Positions 1 through 8,229 of a stretch of DNA of 64,000 nucleotides are shown piece after piece; position 1 is the stretch's first letter; each line of letters begins with the position of its first letter. Location of the stretch: positions 62,001-126,000 of the forward strand of contig NZ_JBNDMZ010000004.1 of assembly GCF_049856295.1 (NCBI RefSeq). Direction: 5' to 3'. The notes beneath the pieces are model-generated. The model was given only the letters and a program-made list of their open reading frames with translations, searched no databases and was not told where the DNA came from. A program made the position numbers and the translations under genes. This stretch comes from JB111 sp049856295. GTDB lineage: Bacteria; Actinomycetota; Actinomycetes; Actinomycetales; Actinomycetaceae.

Positions 1-587
1 TCCGCGTCGAGCGCCGCGGCGATGCCCGGGCCGCCGGGGCGAGCCGCCCACCCCGGGTTCGTCAGCACGCCGTAGCCCGGGAGGAACCAGCCGGCGGGGT
101 TCGGAGTCGCGAGCACCCGCCCCGTGATCACGCGCGGGAGCCCCATGGCGTTGGACAGCGCCCCGAGCACCCGGAACCGGGCACCCGCACCCCCGTCCGC
201 GCGCTCCGCCATTTCTGCCCACCCCCGCAGGCCGCTCGCGAGGTCTGCCACCCGCCCGGCCACGGTGTCGATCGTGTCCGCCGCCCCCTGCGCCGACGCC
301 CCGACGGCCACGAGGTCGGCGGCGAGCAGCGGGTCGTGCCCGGGGTTCGGGACCGGGACGAGGATCCGCCCGCCGTGCTGCGGGGTCGATCCGACGAGCC
401 GGAGCGGCGCCGCGGCCGCCCGCAGGCCCTCCGCCACCTCGTCGAGCTCGTCCGCGAGACCGCGCACCTCGTCCGGGTCGACGTCCATGCCATCCCTGGA
501 CGAGGTGACGTGCTCGGCCTCGACGGGGTCGGGCGGGACCGGAGGGTCCGGCCGGTCGCCGGCGACCGGCCGGGTCAGCCCACCCAT
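1..587 (-). CDS. Partial protein of unknown function, companion of a WXG100-like protein (runs off the left edge)
   Basis: The frame is open from an ATG at 587 down to base 1, giving 195 residues with no stop, so the C terminus lies outside the window. The first 35 residues are Pro/Asp/Glu-rich. About 120 residues of Ala/Leu/Glu/Asp-rich, probably helical sequence follow, and then a Pro/Gly-rich stretch (NPAGWFLPGYG). The start overlaps the end of the 89-residue WXG-type gene by 13 bp, so the two are translationally coupled. A small WXG100 protein followed by a longer helical protein is the usual arrangement of type VII secretion cargo. I infer that relation from context only, because no toxin domain is visible in the part present. 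Confidence 0.55.
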   Translation of the reverse strand, partial: MGGLTRPVAGDRPDPPVPPDPVEAEHVTSSRDGMDVDPDEVRGLADELDEVAEGLRAAAAPLRLVGSTPQHGGRILVPVPNPGHDPLLAADLVAVGASAQGAADTIDTVAGRVADLASGLRGWAEMAERADGGAGARFRVLGALSNAMGLPRVITGRVLATPNPAGWFLPGYGVLTNPGWAARPGGPGIAAALDA

Positions 588-844
588 CGCAGCGCTCCCA
601 CGCCCGGAGCACCCTCGAGGTCGATCCGCACCGTGAGGCCGATCAGCCGTCCCTCGATCCCGCGCAACGTGGTGAGCGCGGACTCGACCTCCCCGCGCAG
701 CTCCTCGCGCCGGTTCGTAGCGATCGTGCCCGCCTCGCCGGTCCACGCGGTCGGCGCGCAGGCCGACAGCCTGTCCCGCACGCCCTCCAGCGCCGTGGCC
801 TGCGCACGCACCCGTTGCAGGTCCGCCTCGATCTGCTCGAGCAT
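575..844 (-). CDS. Small WXG100/ESAT-6-like protein
   Basis: An 89-residue, mostly helical protein. A W-T-G motif at residues 34-36 lies between two helices of about 30 residues, which is the helix-WXG-helix plan of the ESAT-6/WXG100 superfamily (usually 80-100 residues). Such proteins are exported by type VII systems as dimers with a partner. It starts with ATG at 844 behind a G-rich stretch (GGGGGG) 6 nt upstream and overlaps the next gene by 13 bp. No T7SS core gene (EccC, EccB) is in the window. The superfamily call rests on length, helix content and the single motif. Confidence 0.5.
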   Translation of the reverse strand: MLEQIEADLQRVRAQATALEGVRDRLSACAPTAWTGEAGTIATNRREELRGEVESALTTLRGIEGRLIGLTVRIDLEGAPGVGALRWVG

Positions 845-1082
845 GCCGTCCCCCCTCTCGTCACCGGAACGCTAGGCGGGCTTCCGGACGGCGCACCGGG
901 GGTGGCGGGGCGGCCTGTGGGCGGGAGCGTGGCAGGGCTGCCTGTGGGGACGGCGACAACGCCGCGCCGACGACGCCGGTTCGGCTCGGCCGCACCGACC
1001 GATCAGCCCGGCCAGCCGGGCAGCCGGGCAGCCGAGCAGCCGAGCAGCCGGGCAGCCGAGCAGCCGAGAGACTCTCTCGATC
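845..1082. repeat. Intergenic region with 8 tandem copies of an 8-bp unit
   Basis: Between the WXG-like start (844) and the chdC stop (1083) no gene is visible. At 1004-1067 eight tandem copies of GCAGCCG(G/A) lie head to tail. They are followed by a 7-bp inverted repeat at 1065-1079 (CGAGAGA/TCTCTCG) directly 3' of chdC. The hairpin could end the hemA-cpfC-chdC transcript, but it has no U-tract. The 8-bp repeat is not a multiple of three and is outside any gene. Confidence 0.6.
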
Positions 1083-1805
1083 TCAGTCCGCGGCGAGCGG
1101 CTGCCGCGCGGCCCAGTCGGTGAGCTCGACCCGCGGCCCGGTGTAGAACGGCGTCTCCTCGCGGACGTGGAGGCGGGCGTCGACGCCGCGCAGCTCGCGC
1201 ATCACGTCGACGATCCGGTGCAGCTCGGGCGCCTCGAAGGCGAGGATCCACTCGTAGTCGCCGAGGGCGAACGCGGACACGGTGTTGGCGCGCACGTCCG
1301 CGTAGTCGCGCGCGGCCATGCCGTGCTCGCGCAGCATCCGGGAGCGCTCCTCGGCGGGCAGGACGTACCAGTCGAGGGACCGCACGAACGGGTAGACGCA
1401 GATGTAGTCGCCCGCGGGCTCGCCGGCGAGGAAGGCCGGGACGTGGCGCCTGTTGAACTCCGCCGCCCGGTGCAGGCCCACGACCGACCAGACGGGCTCG
1501 AGGGCCGCACCCAGGTCGGACGCCCGCAGCGCGTGGTACGCCGCCTGGACCTCCTCGATCGTCTCGGCGTGCCACCAGACCATGAGGTCGGCGTCGGCCC
1601 GCAGGCCGGCCACGTCGTACCAGCCGCGCACCTCGACACCGGTCGCGCGCACCGCACGCTCGGCGTCGGCCACGAGGGCGTCCCGCTCGGCGGCGTCGGC
1701 CGGCAGCGGCTGCGTGGTCGCGAACACCGACCACATCGTGTAGCGCACCGTCTCGTTGAGCGCCTCCGCCTCGTGCTCGCTCAGGTCGTTCGCGCTGCCG
1801 CTCAT
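1083..1805 (-). CDS. chdC: Coproheme decarboxylase ChdC/HemQ
   Basis: The protein has 240 residues of the chlorite-dismutase-like family. It converts coproheme III to heme b by two H2O2-dependent decarboxylations, the last step of the coproporphyrin-dependent pathway. The family core is clear: YPFVRSLDWY (138-147) holds the catalytic Tyr138, REHG holds the proximal heme ligand His161, and NRRHVP holds His121, which matches the distal His typical of actinobacterial ChdC rather than the Gln of Firmicutes. The ATG at 1805 overlaps the cpfC stop by 4 bp (ATGA), so it is the last gene of hemA-cpfC-chdC. No signal peptide; cytoplasmic. Confidence 0.93.
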   Translation of the reverse strand: MSGSANDLSEHEAEALNETVRYTMWSVFATTQPLPADAAERDALVADAERAVRATGVEVRGWYDVAGLRADADLMVWWHAETIEEVQAAYHALRASDLGAALEPVWSVVGLHRAAEFNRRHVPAFLAGEPAGDYICVYPFVRSLDWYVLPAEERSRMLREHGMAARDYADVRANTVSAFALGDYEWILAFEAPELHRIVDVMRELRGVDARLHVREETPFYTGPRVELTDWAARQPLAAD

Positions 1806-3019
1806 GCCGTCTCCTCGATCGGTGTCACCACGTCGTTCGGCTGCCCGCACAGCGCGAGCCTGCCGTCGTCGACACCGTCCCGGACGGCGCAGCACCCCAC
1901 GCCGCACACCGAGTCCCACGCGGGCAGGTCGCCGACGACCCCGCGCCGCCCCGGACCACCCGCCTCGACACCCCGCGCCTCGGCGGCGCGGTCGAGCAGA
2001 AGGTCGACAAGCCCGGACACGAACTGGGCATACGTCCCGGCGGTCGCCGCGCGGGCGAAGGACAGTCCGAGCTCCTCGGCGGTCTCGGCGGCCTCGGTGT
2101 CGAGGTCGTAGACGACCTCCATGTGGTCGGAGACGAACCCGATCGGGCTGAGCACCACGGAGTCCATGCCGCCCGCGGCGCGCTCCCGCAGGGCGTCGTT
2201 GACGTCGGGCTCGAGCCACGGGGTGCGCGGGTCGCCGGACCGGGAGCAGTAGGTGAGCGACCAGTCGAGCTCGCGCCCGAGCCGCTCCCCGACCTCGGCG
2301 GCGACGAGCCGCGCGACCTCCTCGTGCTGCTCGGCGTAGGTCGCGGCCGCCCCCCGCCCGGAGGCGACCTCCATCGTCGTCGGGATGGAGTGCGTGACGA
2401 ACATGAGGTGCGGCTCCCCGCCGAGCTCGCGCATCGAGGCCTCGACCGCGTCGGCGTTGGCCGAGACGAAGCCCGGGTCGTTGAAGTACGGCCGCACCTT
2501 GTCGACCACCAGCGGGCGCCCCTCGGCCACGAGCTGCGGGACGTACCGCCCCACGTCCTGGCGGTACTGGCGGCAGCTCGAGTACGAGCCGTACGCCGAG
2601 GTGGCGACCATGGCCACGCGGCGGGCACCGGCGTCGTGGAGCTCGCGCAGCACGTCGACGCCGTCCGGGTCCCAGTTCCGGTTGCCCCACGCCACGGGCA
2701 CGTCGAGCCCGCGCGCGGCGACCTCGGCGCGCAGCGCCTCGAGCAGCGCGCGGTTGAGGTCGTTGATCGGACTGCGCCCGCCGAACGCGTAGTAGTGCTC
2801 GCCGACCTCCTCGAGCCGCTCGTCCGGGATCCCGCGGCCGGCGGTGACGCGGCGCAGGAACGGCACGACCTCCTCGGGCTTCTCGGGGCCGCCGAAGGAC
2901 ATGAGCAGGACGGCGTCGTAGGGCGCGAGCGCGCCGACCGTCACGGGGGGCGCGGCCTGCGGCGCGGCGCCGAGGTCGTCCCGCTCCTCGGCCGTCGGTC
3001 GGTCGGTCGTCACGGTCAC
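1802..3019 (-). CDS. cpfC: Coproporphyrin III ferrochelatase CpfC/HemH
   Basis: The protein has 405 residues and inserts Fe2+ into coproporphyrin III. The ferrochelatase landmarks are FGGPEKPEE near residue 42, the metal-inserting His210 in THSIPT, and Glu301 in DHMEVVYD. Cys149 (SSCRQ) plus the C-terminal group Cys372, Cys376 and Cys377 fit the [2Fe-2S] ligands known from actinobacterial ferrochelatases. The start is a GTG at 3019 that overlaps the hemA stop by 4 bp (GTGA); no later start keeps the FGG motif. A 30-residue N-terminal extension precedes the fold. The neighbours hemA and chdC fix its role as the coproporphyrin enzyme rather than a protoporphyrin ferrochelatase. Confidence 0.94.
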   Translation of the reverse strand: MTVTTDRPTAEERDDLGAAPQAAPPVTVGALAPYDAVLLMSFGGPEKPEEVVPFLRRVTAGRGIPDERLEEVGEHYYAFGGRSPINDLNRALLEALRAEVAARGLDVPVAWGNRNWDPDGVDVLRELHDAGARRVAMVATSAYGSYSSCRQYRQDVGRYVPQLVAEGRPLVVDKVRPYFNDPGFVSANADAVEASMRELGGEPHLMFVTHSIPTTMEVASGRGAAATYAEQHEEVARLVAAEVGERLGRELDWSLTYCSRSGDPRTPWLEPDVNDALRERAAGGMDSVVLSPIGFVSDHMEVVYDLDTEAAETAEELGLSFARAATAGTYAQFVSGLVDLLLDRAAEARGVEAGGPGRRGVVGDLPAWDSVCGVGCCAVRDGVDDGRLALCGQPNDVVTPIEETA

Positions 3020-4374
3020 GTCGTGGTCCTCCTCGTGGGTCGGCGGCCCGGTCCGGCGTCCGCGGTCTCGTCGGTCACCGAGATGCCGGTGACGAGCTCG
3101 AGCGCGCGGACGAACTCCTCGCCCCTGCCGTCGCGGCCGGCCGCCCGGGCCGCGACCGTGGGTGGGTGGGCGAGGCGGGCGGCGAGGCGCCTGAGGGCCT
3201 GGGCCGCCTGGTCGGCGGGGACGGTGCCCGCCATCGGAAGTCGGGTGAGCTCGTCCTCCAACGCGGAGCCGACGCGGTCGCGCACGGCGACCACCACGTC
3301 GTCCATCTCGCGCTCGGCGCGGGTGTCGAGCACGGCGCGCACCTCCTCGGCGAGCACCTCCTGGGCGCGTCGCACCTGCCCGTCGGTCGCCGCGGGCGCG
3401 TGCGCCTTGACGGTGTCGAGATCGACGACGACGACGCCCGGCAGCGCAGCAGCCTCGGTCGTCACGTCGTGCCGGAGGGCGAGGTCGACGACGACGAGCG
3501 GCGCCGCGCGTCCTGCCGACCGCCGTGCCGCCAGCGCGGCCAACACCACGTCGGCGTCGAGGACCGCCGAGCCGGTGCCGCGGCAGGCGACGACGACGTC
3601 CGCCGACGCGAGCTCGTCCGCGAGGTCGCCGGCCTCCCGCACCTCCTGGGTCTCGGCGAACCGGCGAGCGCGTCCACTGGCGGACCACACGGCGATGTCG
3701 GTGCACTCGCGGCGACGCAGCGCGGCGACGGTCGCGCCTGCGTAGGCGCCGGTGCCGACCACGAGGGCGCGCCCGCCGGACCACGAGACGCGCGGCGGAC
3801 CGCCGGACTCCGGGGTCCACGGCTCGGCGTCCCGGGGGCAGCCCGGGCGCTCGTGGACCGCGCCGGCGAGGTCGAGCGCCACAGCGACCACGGAGCGGCC
3901 GGCGGCGGCGAGGTCGGTGTCCACCGCGATGCGGCGCGAGGCCCGCGACGCCCGCTGAAGCGCGTCCTCGAGCGCAGGCGTCGTGGAGCCGGCGGCGCGG
4001 GCGCCCTCGAGCGCGCGGCGGACCTGGCCGACGATCTCGCGCTCGCCCACCACCATGGCATCGAGCCCGCTGGCGACCTCGAAGAGGTGGCGCAGGGCGT
4101 CGTGGCCGTCGGTGCGGCCGGTGAGGTCGTCGACCTCGGCGGCGTCGACACCGGAGGCGGTAGCCAGGGCGGCGCGGGCGGCGTCGAGCGCGGCGTCGGG
4201 GTCCTCGGCCTCGAGGTAGAGCTCGACCCGGTTGCAGGTGGCCAGCACGACCGCGCCGTCGACCGCCGGGTGTCCGGCGAGCCGGGACGGCAGGGACTCG
4301 ACGCCCACGCTGAGGCGCTCGAGGTCCCCGAGCGTCACCGAGTGGTGATCGGCGGAAAGCAGGGTGAGCGGCAC
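3016..4374 (-). CDS. hemA: Glutamyl-tRNA reductase HemA
   Basis: The protein has 452 residues. It reduces glutamyl-tRNA to glutamate-1-semialdehyde with NADPH, the committed step of C5 tetrapyrrole synthesis. The catalytic Cys47 lies in LATCNRVE. GEREIVGQVR (about 130-140) is the substrate-domain signature, VVGTGAYAG is the NADPH-binding loop, and a helical dimerisation domain follows. About 20 extra Pro/Gly-rich residues lie before the NADPH domain. It starts with GTG at 4374; TAGCCT lies 6 nt upstream with no ribosome binding site, so the transcript is probably leaderless. First gene of hemA-cpfC-chdC and divergent from hemE. HemA is often regulated by heme-dependent proteolysis; nothing here shows that directly. 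Confidence 0.94.
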   Translation of the reverse strand: MPLTLLSADHHSVTLGDLERLSVGVESLPSRLAGHPAVDGAVVLATCNRVELYLEAEDPDAALDAARAALATASGVDAAEVDDLTGRTDGHDALRHLFEVASGLDAMVVGEREIVGQVRRALEGARAAGSTTPALEDALQRASRASRRIAVDTDLAAAGRSVVAVALDLAGAVHERPGCPRDAEPWTPESGGPPRVSWSGGRALVVGTGAYAGATVAALRRRECTDIAVWSASGRARRFAETQEVREAGDLADELASADVVVACRGTGSAVLDADVVLAALAARRSAGRAAPLVVVDLALRHDVTTEAAALPGVVVVDLDTVKAHAPAATDGQVRRAQEVLAEEVRAVLDTRAEREMDDVVVAVRDRVGSALEDELTRLPMAGTVPADQAAQALRRLAARLAHPPTVAARAAGRDGRGEEFVRALELVTGISVTDETADAGPGRRPTRRTTT

Positions 4375-4432
4375 CGCTGCAGGCTAGCAATTCCGCCGCC
4401 GTGGCATTTCCTGGTCCGTGCACAATGGCGGG
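4375..4432. promoter_or_regulatory. Divergent leaderless promoters of hemA and hemE
   Basis: Only 58 bp separate the two start codons. On the minus strand TAGCCT (4381-4386) ends 6 nt before the hemA GTG. On the plus strand CACAAT (4421-4426) ends 6 nt before the hemE GTG at 4433. Neither start has a Shine-Dalgarno sequence. The TAnnnT-N6-start pattern is the known signature of actinobacterial leaderless promoters. The assignment is by inspection. Confidence 0.5.
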
Positions 4433-5500
4433 GTGACGAATTCCGTGGCCGCCCCCGTCGGCGCCGAGACCCCCGCCGCGCCCGCCCTCCTGACGGCCTA
4501 TTCCGGACGGACGCCGGACCGTCTGCCGATCTGGTTCATGCGCCAGGCCGGCCGGTCGCTGCCCGAGTACAAGGAGGTCCGCGCGGGCACCGAGATGCTC
4601 GACGCCTGCCTCACCCCGGACCTCGCCGCGGAGATCACGTGCCAGCCGGTGCGGCGCCACGGCGTGGATGCGGCGATCCTCTTCTCGGACATCGTCGTCC
4701 CGCTGCGGCTCGCGGGGGTCGAGGTCGAGATCGTCCCCGGCACCGGCCCGGTCATCGCCGAACCGGTCCGCACGCGGGCTGACGTCGCGCGCCTCACCGC
4801 CCACGAGCCCGGTGACCACGCCCCGATCGCCGCCGCGGTCCGCGCCGTCACCGAGGAGCTCGGCACCGGCGAGCGCCCCGGCGACACCCCGCTCATCGGC
4901 TTCGGCGGCGCGCCGTTCACCCTCGCCGCCTACCTGGTCGAGGGCCGCCCGTCGCGCGACCACCTCGCGGCGCGCGCGCTCATGCACGCGGACCCGAAGG
5001 CGTGGGACGAGCTCCTCACCTGGACCGCGGACCTCACCGGGGCTTTCCTCGCCGCGCAGGTCGACGCCGGGGTCCGCGCCGTCCAGCTCTTCGACTCCTG
5101 GGCCGGCTCGCTGTCCGTCGACGACTACACCGAGCGGGCCGCCCCGTACTCCGCCCGTGCGCTCGACCACGTCGCCGGCCGGGTCCCGCGCGTCTCGTTC
5201 GGCACCGGCACGTCCGAGCTGCTCACCGTCATGGCCGGGCACGCGGAGGTCGTCGGGGTCGACCACCGCATCCGCCTCGACGTGGCGAACGACCGCCTCG
5301 GCGGCCGCGTCCCGCTCCAGGGCAACATCGACCCCGCACTGCTCACCGCACCGTGGGAGGTCCTCGAGCGCCACGTCCGCGCCGTCGTCGAGGCCGGCCG
5401 AGCCGCGCCCGCGCACGTCGTCAACCTCGGCCACGGCGTCCCGCCGACCACCGACCCGGGCGTCCTCACGCGCGTCGTCGAGCTCGTCCACTCCCTGTGA
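4433..5500 (+). CDS. hemE: Uroporphyrinogen III decarboxylase HemE
   Basis: The protein has 355 residues. It removes four acetate carboxyls from uroporphyrinogen III to give coproporphyrinogen III. The N-terminal family signature PIWFMRQAGRSLPEY carries the conserved substrate-binding Arg. FSDIVVPLRL holds the catalytic Asp, and GFGGAPFTLA is the second signature. I chose GTG 4433 because CACAAT ends 6 nt before it; an in-frame GTG at 4418 would add five residues but has no promoter-like element or ribosome binding site. The stop overlaps the cgoX GTG by 4 bp. Confidence 0.94.
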   Translation: MTNSVAAPVGAETPAAPALLTAYSGRTPDRLPIWFMRQAGRSLPEYKEVRAGTEMLDACLTPDLAAEITCQPVRRHGVDAAILFSDIVVPLRLAGVEVEIVPGTGPVIAEPVRTRADVARLTAHEPGDHAPIAAAVRAVTEELGTGERPGDTPLIGFGGAPFTLAAYLVEGRPSRDHLAARALMHADPKAWDELLTWTADLTGAFLAAQVDAGVRAVQLFDSWAGSLSVDDYTERAAPYSARALDHVAGRVPRVSFGTGTSELLTVMAGHAEVVGVDHRIRLDVANDRLGGRVPLQGNIDPALLTAPWEVLERHVRAVVEAGRAAPAHVVNLGHGVPPTTDPGVLTRVVELVHSL

Positions 5501-6972
5501 CCGGAGCCGGCCCGTCCTGGGACGTCGCCGTCGTCGGGGCGGGCATCGCGGGCCTGACGATCGCACACGACGTCGCCCGGTCCGGCCGGTCGGTCCTCCT
5601 CGTCGAGGCGTCGGGCCGGGTCGGGGGGCTCGTCTCGCCGCTCGCCCTCGACCTCACCACCCCGTCCGACGGCGAACCCCCCGCCGACCCGGACCCGCTC
5701 GACGGCGGGACGCGCGGTGGTCCGGTCGTCCTCGACGGCGGCGCAGAGGCCATGGGCACGCGCCGGCCGGCGGCGATCGAGCTGGCCGAGGACCTGGGAC
5801 TCACGATCGAACGACCCGCGGCCGGCTCGTGGGTGCAGCCGGCAGCCGGCCCCGCGCGGCCCGTGCCCCCGCGGTCGCTGCTCGGGATCCCCTCGGACCT
5901 CACCCACCCGCTCGTCGTCGGCATCCTCGGCGAGCGCCGGGCGCGGCTGGCGGCGGAGGCGGACGCCGCGCACCGGGTCGGGGCCCTGCCCGGTCCGGCC
6001 TCCCTCGCCGACCTCGTGCGGGACGCGCTGGGGGAGGACGTCCTCGAGCTCCTCGTCCGCCCGATCGCCGGCGCCCTGCACGCCGCCGACCCGGCGCAGC
6101 TCTCGATCGACGTCGTGGCACCCGGCCTGCGCGCGGCCCTGGCCTCGCACGGGACGCTGACCGGCGCCGTCGGGTCGCTGGTCGACGAGGGTCCCGCCGT
6201 CGCCACCGTCCGTGGCGGGATGCACCTGCTCCCCGCCGCGCTCGCCCGCGCGGCCGGGGCAGCCGGCGCCGAGATCCGCACGGCGGTCCGCGCCGAGCGC
6301 CTCGCACGGGACGGCGACGCCTGGCTCGTCGGGATCCCGGAGGGCGCCGCGGACGCCGGCGCGACCGGCGGCAGCGACCGGACCACCCTGCGCGTGCGGG
6401 AGGTGGTGCTCGCCGTGCCCGGGCCGGAGGCCCTGCGGCTCGCCCGTCCCGAGCTCCCCGCAGCGCAGGGGATCCGGCTCGCGCCCGGCGCACCGGTGGA
6501 GCACCGCACCCTCGTCCTCGACGCGTCGGAGCTCGACGGGGCGCCGCGCGGGTCGGGCGTCATCGTCGGGGAGGGGGCGGCGCCGGGCGGACGCCCCGTG
6601 CGGGCGAAGGCGCTCACCCACTCGAGCGCGAAGTGGCCGTGGGTGGCGGCGGCGCTCGGCGGCCGGCACGCCGTGCGGCTCTCCTACGGGCGACCGGGCG
6701 AGGAGCCGTTCGTGCCGGGCGTCGACGAGGCCCTCGCCGACGCCGCCGCCCTGCTGGGCGTCGACCTCGATCCCGGTCGGCTGCTCGCCTCGGCACCGAT
6801 CTCCCACGGCGGTGCCCTCGCGCCGCAGACCCCGGACACCCGCGAGGCCGTCGCGGACCTCGCGGCGACGGCGGCGGAGCGCGACCTCCACCTCGCCGGG
6901 GCCTGGGTCGCCGGGACGGGCCTCCCGGCGGTCGTCGCCCACGCCCGACGGCTGGCCTCGCGTCTCGTCTGA
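5497..6972 (+). CDS. hemY: Coproporphyrinogen III oxidase CgoX (HemY/HemG-type FAD enzyme)
   Basis: The protein has 491 residues. It is an FAD-dependent oxidase that takes six electrons from coproporphyrinogen III to form coproporphyrin III. The N terminus has the Rossmann dinucleotide motif VVGAGIAGLT followed by VEASGRVGG. The C terminus has the flavin-closing stretch HLAGAWVAGTGLPAVV. Because chdC and cpfC lie in the same locus, the coproporphyrin function is preferred over protoporphyrinogen oxidase. The GTG at 5497 overlaps the hemE stop. A 20-residue Pro/Gly/Asp-rich loop near residues 55-75 enlarges it slightly. Confidence 0.9.
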   Translation: MTGAGPSWDVAVVGAGIAGLTIAHDVARSGRSVLLVEASGRVGGLVSPLALDLTTPSDGEPPADPDPLDGGTRGGPVVLDGGAEAMGTRRPAAIELAEDLGLTIERPAAGSWVQPAAGPARPVPPRSLLGIPSDLTHPLVVGILGERRARLAAEADAAHRVGALPGPASLADLVRDALGEDVLELLVRPIAGALHAADPAQLSIDVVAPGLRAALASHGTLTGAVGSLVDEGPAVATVRGGMHLLPAALARAAGAAGAEIRTAVRAERLARDGDAWLVGIPEGAADAGATGGSDRTTLRVREVVLAVPGPEALRLARPELPAAQGIRLAPGAPVEHRTLVLDASELDGAPRGSGVIVGEGAAPGGRPVRAKALTHSSAKWPWVAAALGGRHAVRLSYGRPGEEPFVPGVDEALADAAALLGVDLDPGRLLASAPISHGGALAPQTPDTREAVADLAATAAERDLHLAGAWVAGTGLPAVVAHARRLASRLV

Positions 6973-7278
6973 GCCGCGTCGCACCACGCGCGACCCGCGC
7001 CACGCACGAGCCCCGTCACGCGCGGCCCACGCCGCACCGCACCGCACTGCGCCGCACCGCACCCCGCGCTGTTGCGCACATCATGTGACCTACCTCCGTT
7101 ACGCAACGACGGAACATGCGCTTCCCCACAAACGACATGACGACTTGTCGTCATATTCGACAAATGGTAGTGACGCGTTGTCAGGTCGATTTCACAGATG
7201 TCCGATTCATGCATTTGTGTCATGCCTCGCTTGCATATTCGAATCGTTCTCGACGGCGGTCGGTGCGAGAATGTCGGC
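6973..7278 (+). promoter_or_regulatory. AT-richer hemC upstream region with dyads and a leaderless promoter
   Basis: The first 100 bp after cgoX are CGCAC-rich low-complexity sequence. From about 7080 the base composition becomes much richer in A and T than anything around it. It holds a perfect inverted repeat at 7137-7154 (arms ATGACGA/TCGTCAT, 4-nt loop), a 9-bp direct repeat CATATTCGA at 7152-7160 and 7234-7242, and GAGAAT (7267-7272) ending 6 nt before the hemC ATG. No ribosome binding site precedes hemC. The layout suggests a regulated promoter with one or more operators, plausibly for heme or iron control. No gene is seen here. Confidence 0.5.
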
Positions 7279-8229
7279 ATGACCTCCGCCACCACCGGCC
7301 ACCTCTGGCGCCTGGGCACGCGTGGCTCCGACCTCGCCCGCACGCAGTCCCGTCAGGTCGCCGACGCGCTGACGGCCGCGGGCGCCGGCGAGCTCGATCT
7401 CGTCGTCGTGCGCACCGAGGGTGACGTCTCCACCGCCCCGCTGTCCTCCCTCGGCGGCACGGGCGTCTTCGCCGGCGCCCTGAGGGCGGCGCTCCTCGAC
7501 GGCGAGGTCGACGTGGTCGTCCACTCCCTCAAGGACCTGCCGACCGCCCCGCACCCCGGACTGACGATCGCCGCCGTCCCTCCGCGCGAGGACCCCCGGG
7601 ACGCCCTGTGCGCGCGCGACGGCCACACCCTCGCCACGCTGCCCCCGGGAGCCCGCGTCGGCACCGGGTCGCCGCGCCGGGCCGCCCTCCTCCTCATCAC
7701 CCGCCCGGACCTGACGATCGTCGACATCCGCGGCAACGTGCCCACCCGCCTCGCCCGCACTGAGAACGACCTCGACGCGGTGGTGCTCGCGCTGTCCGGG
7801 CTCCGGCGGCTCGGCCTCGAGGACCGGGCGACGGACATCCTCGGCCCCCCGACATTCCTCCCGGCGCCCGGGCAGGGGGCCCTCGCCGTCGAGACCCGGG
7901 ACGACGTCGACTCCGAGCTGCCCGGACTGGCCGCCGCCCTGCGGGCCGTCCACCACGCGCCCTCGGCCGCGGCAGTCGTCGCCGAGCGCACCCTGCTCGG
8001 CCGGCTCGAGGCCGGGTGCGCCGCGCCCGTCGGCGCTCTCGCCACGCTCGACGGCGACCGGCTCGCCCTCGACGCCCTCGTCTCCCGCCCCGACGGCGCG
8101 CTCCACCTGCGGCGCTCAGGCGGCCGCTCGCTCGACCCGGCGGACACCGAGCTCGCCGCCGGCCTCGGCCGCGACCTCGCCGACGAGCTCCTCATCGCCG
8201 GCGCCGGCGACCTCATGGACACCGCGTGA
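7279..8229 (+). CDS. hemC: Hydroxymethylbilane synthase HemC
   Basis: The protein has 316 residues and joins four porphobilinogen units to hydroxymethylbilane. GTRGSDLARTQ opens the fold. HSLKDLPT carries the conserved Lys/Asp of the active site, and GTGSPRRAA and DIRGNVPTRL carry the Arg residues that bind pyrrole carboxylates. LEAGCAAPVGA holds the Cys that anchors the dipyrromethane cofactor. The ATG at 7279 is preferred over in-frame starts up to 27 codons upstream, because those extend into the promoter region and GAGAAT lies 6 nt before 7279. The stop overlaps the hemD GTG by 4 bp. Confidence 0.94.
   Translation: MTSATTGHLWRLGTRGSDLARTQSRQVADALTAAGAGELDLVVVRTEGDVSTAPLSSLGGTGVFAGALRAALLDGEVDVVVHSLKDLPTAPHPGLTIAAVPPREDPRDALCARDGHTLATLPPGARVGTGSPRRAALLLITRPDLTIVDIRGNVPTRLARTENDLDAVVLALSGLRRLGLEDRATDILGPPTFLPAPGQGALAVETRDDVDSELPGLAAALRAVHHAPSAAAVVAERTLLGRLEAGCAAPVGALATLDGDRLALDALVSRPDGALHLRRSGGRSLDPADTELAAGLGRDLADELLIAGAGDLMDTA

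Noticed and set aside
1802..5566. Minus-strand open frame spanning cpfC, hemA and hemE
   Set aside because: Only the last 405 codons encode a recognisable protein; the rest is frame-open GC-rich DNA across hemA and hemE, which are certain in other frames.
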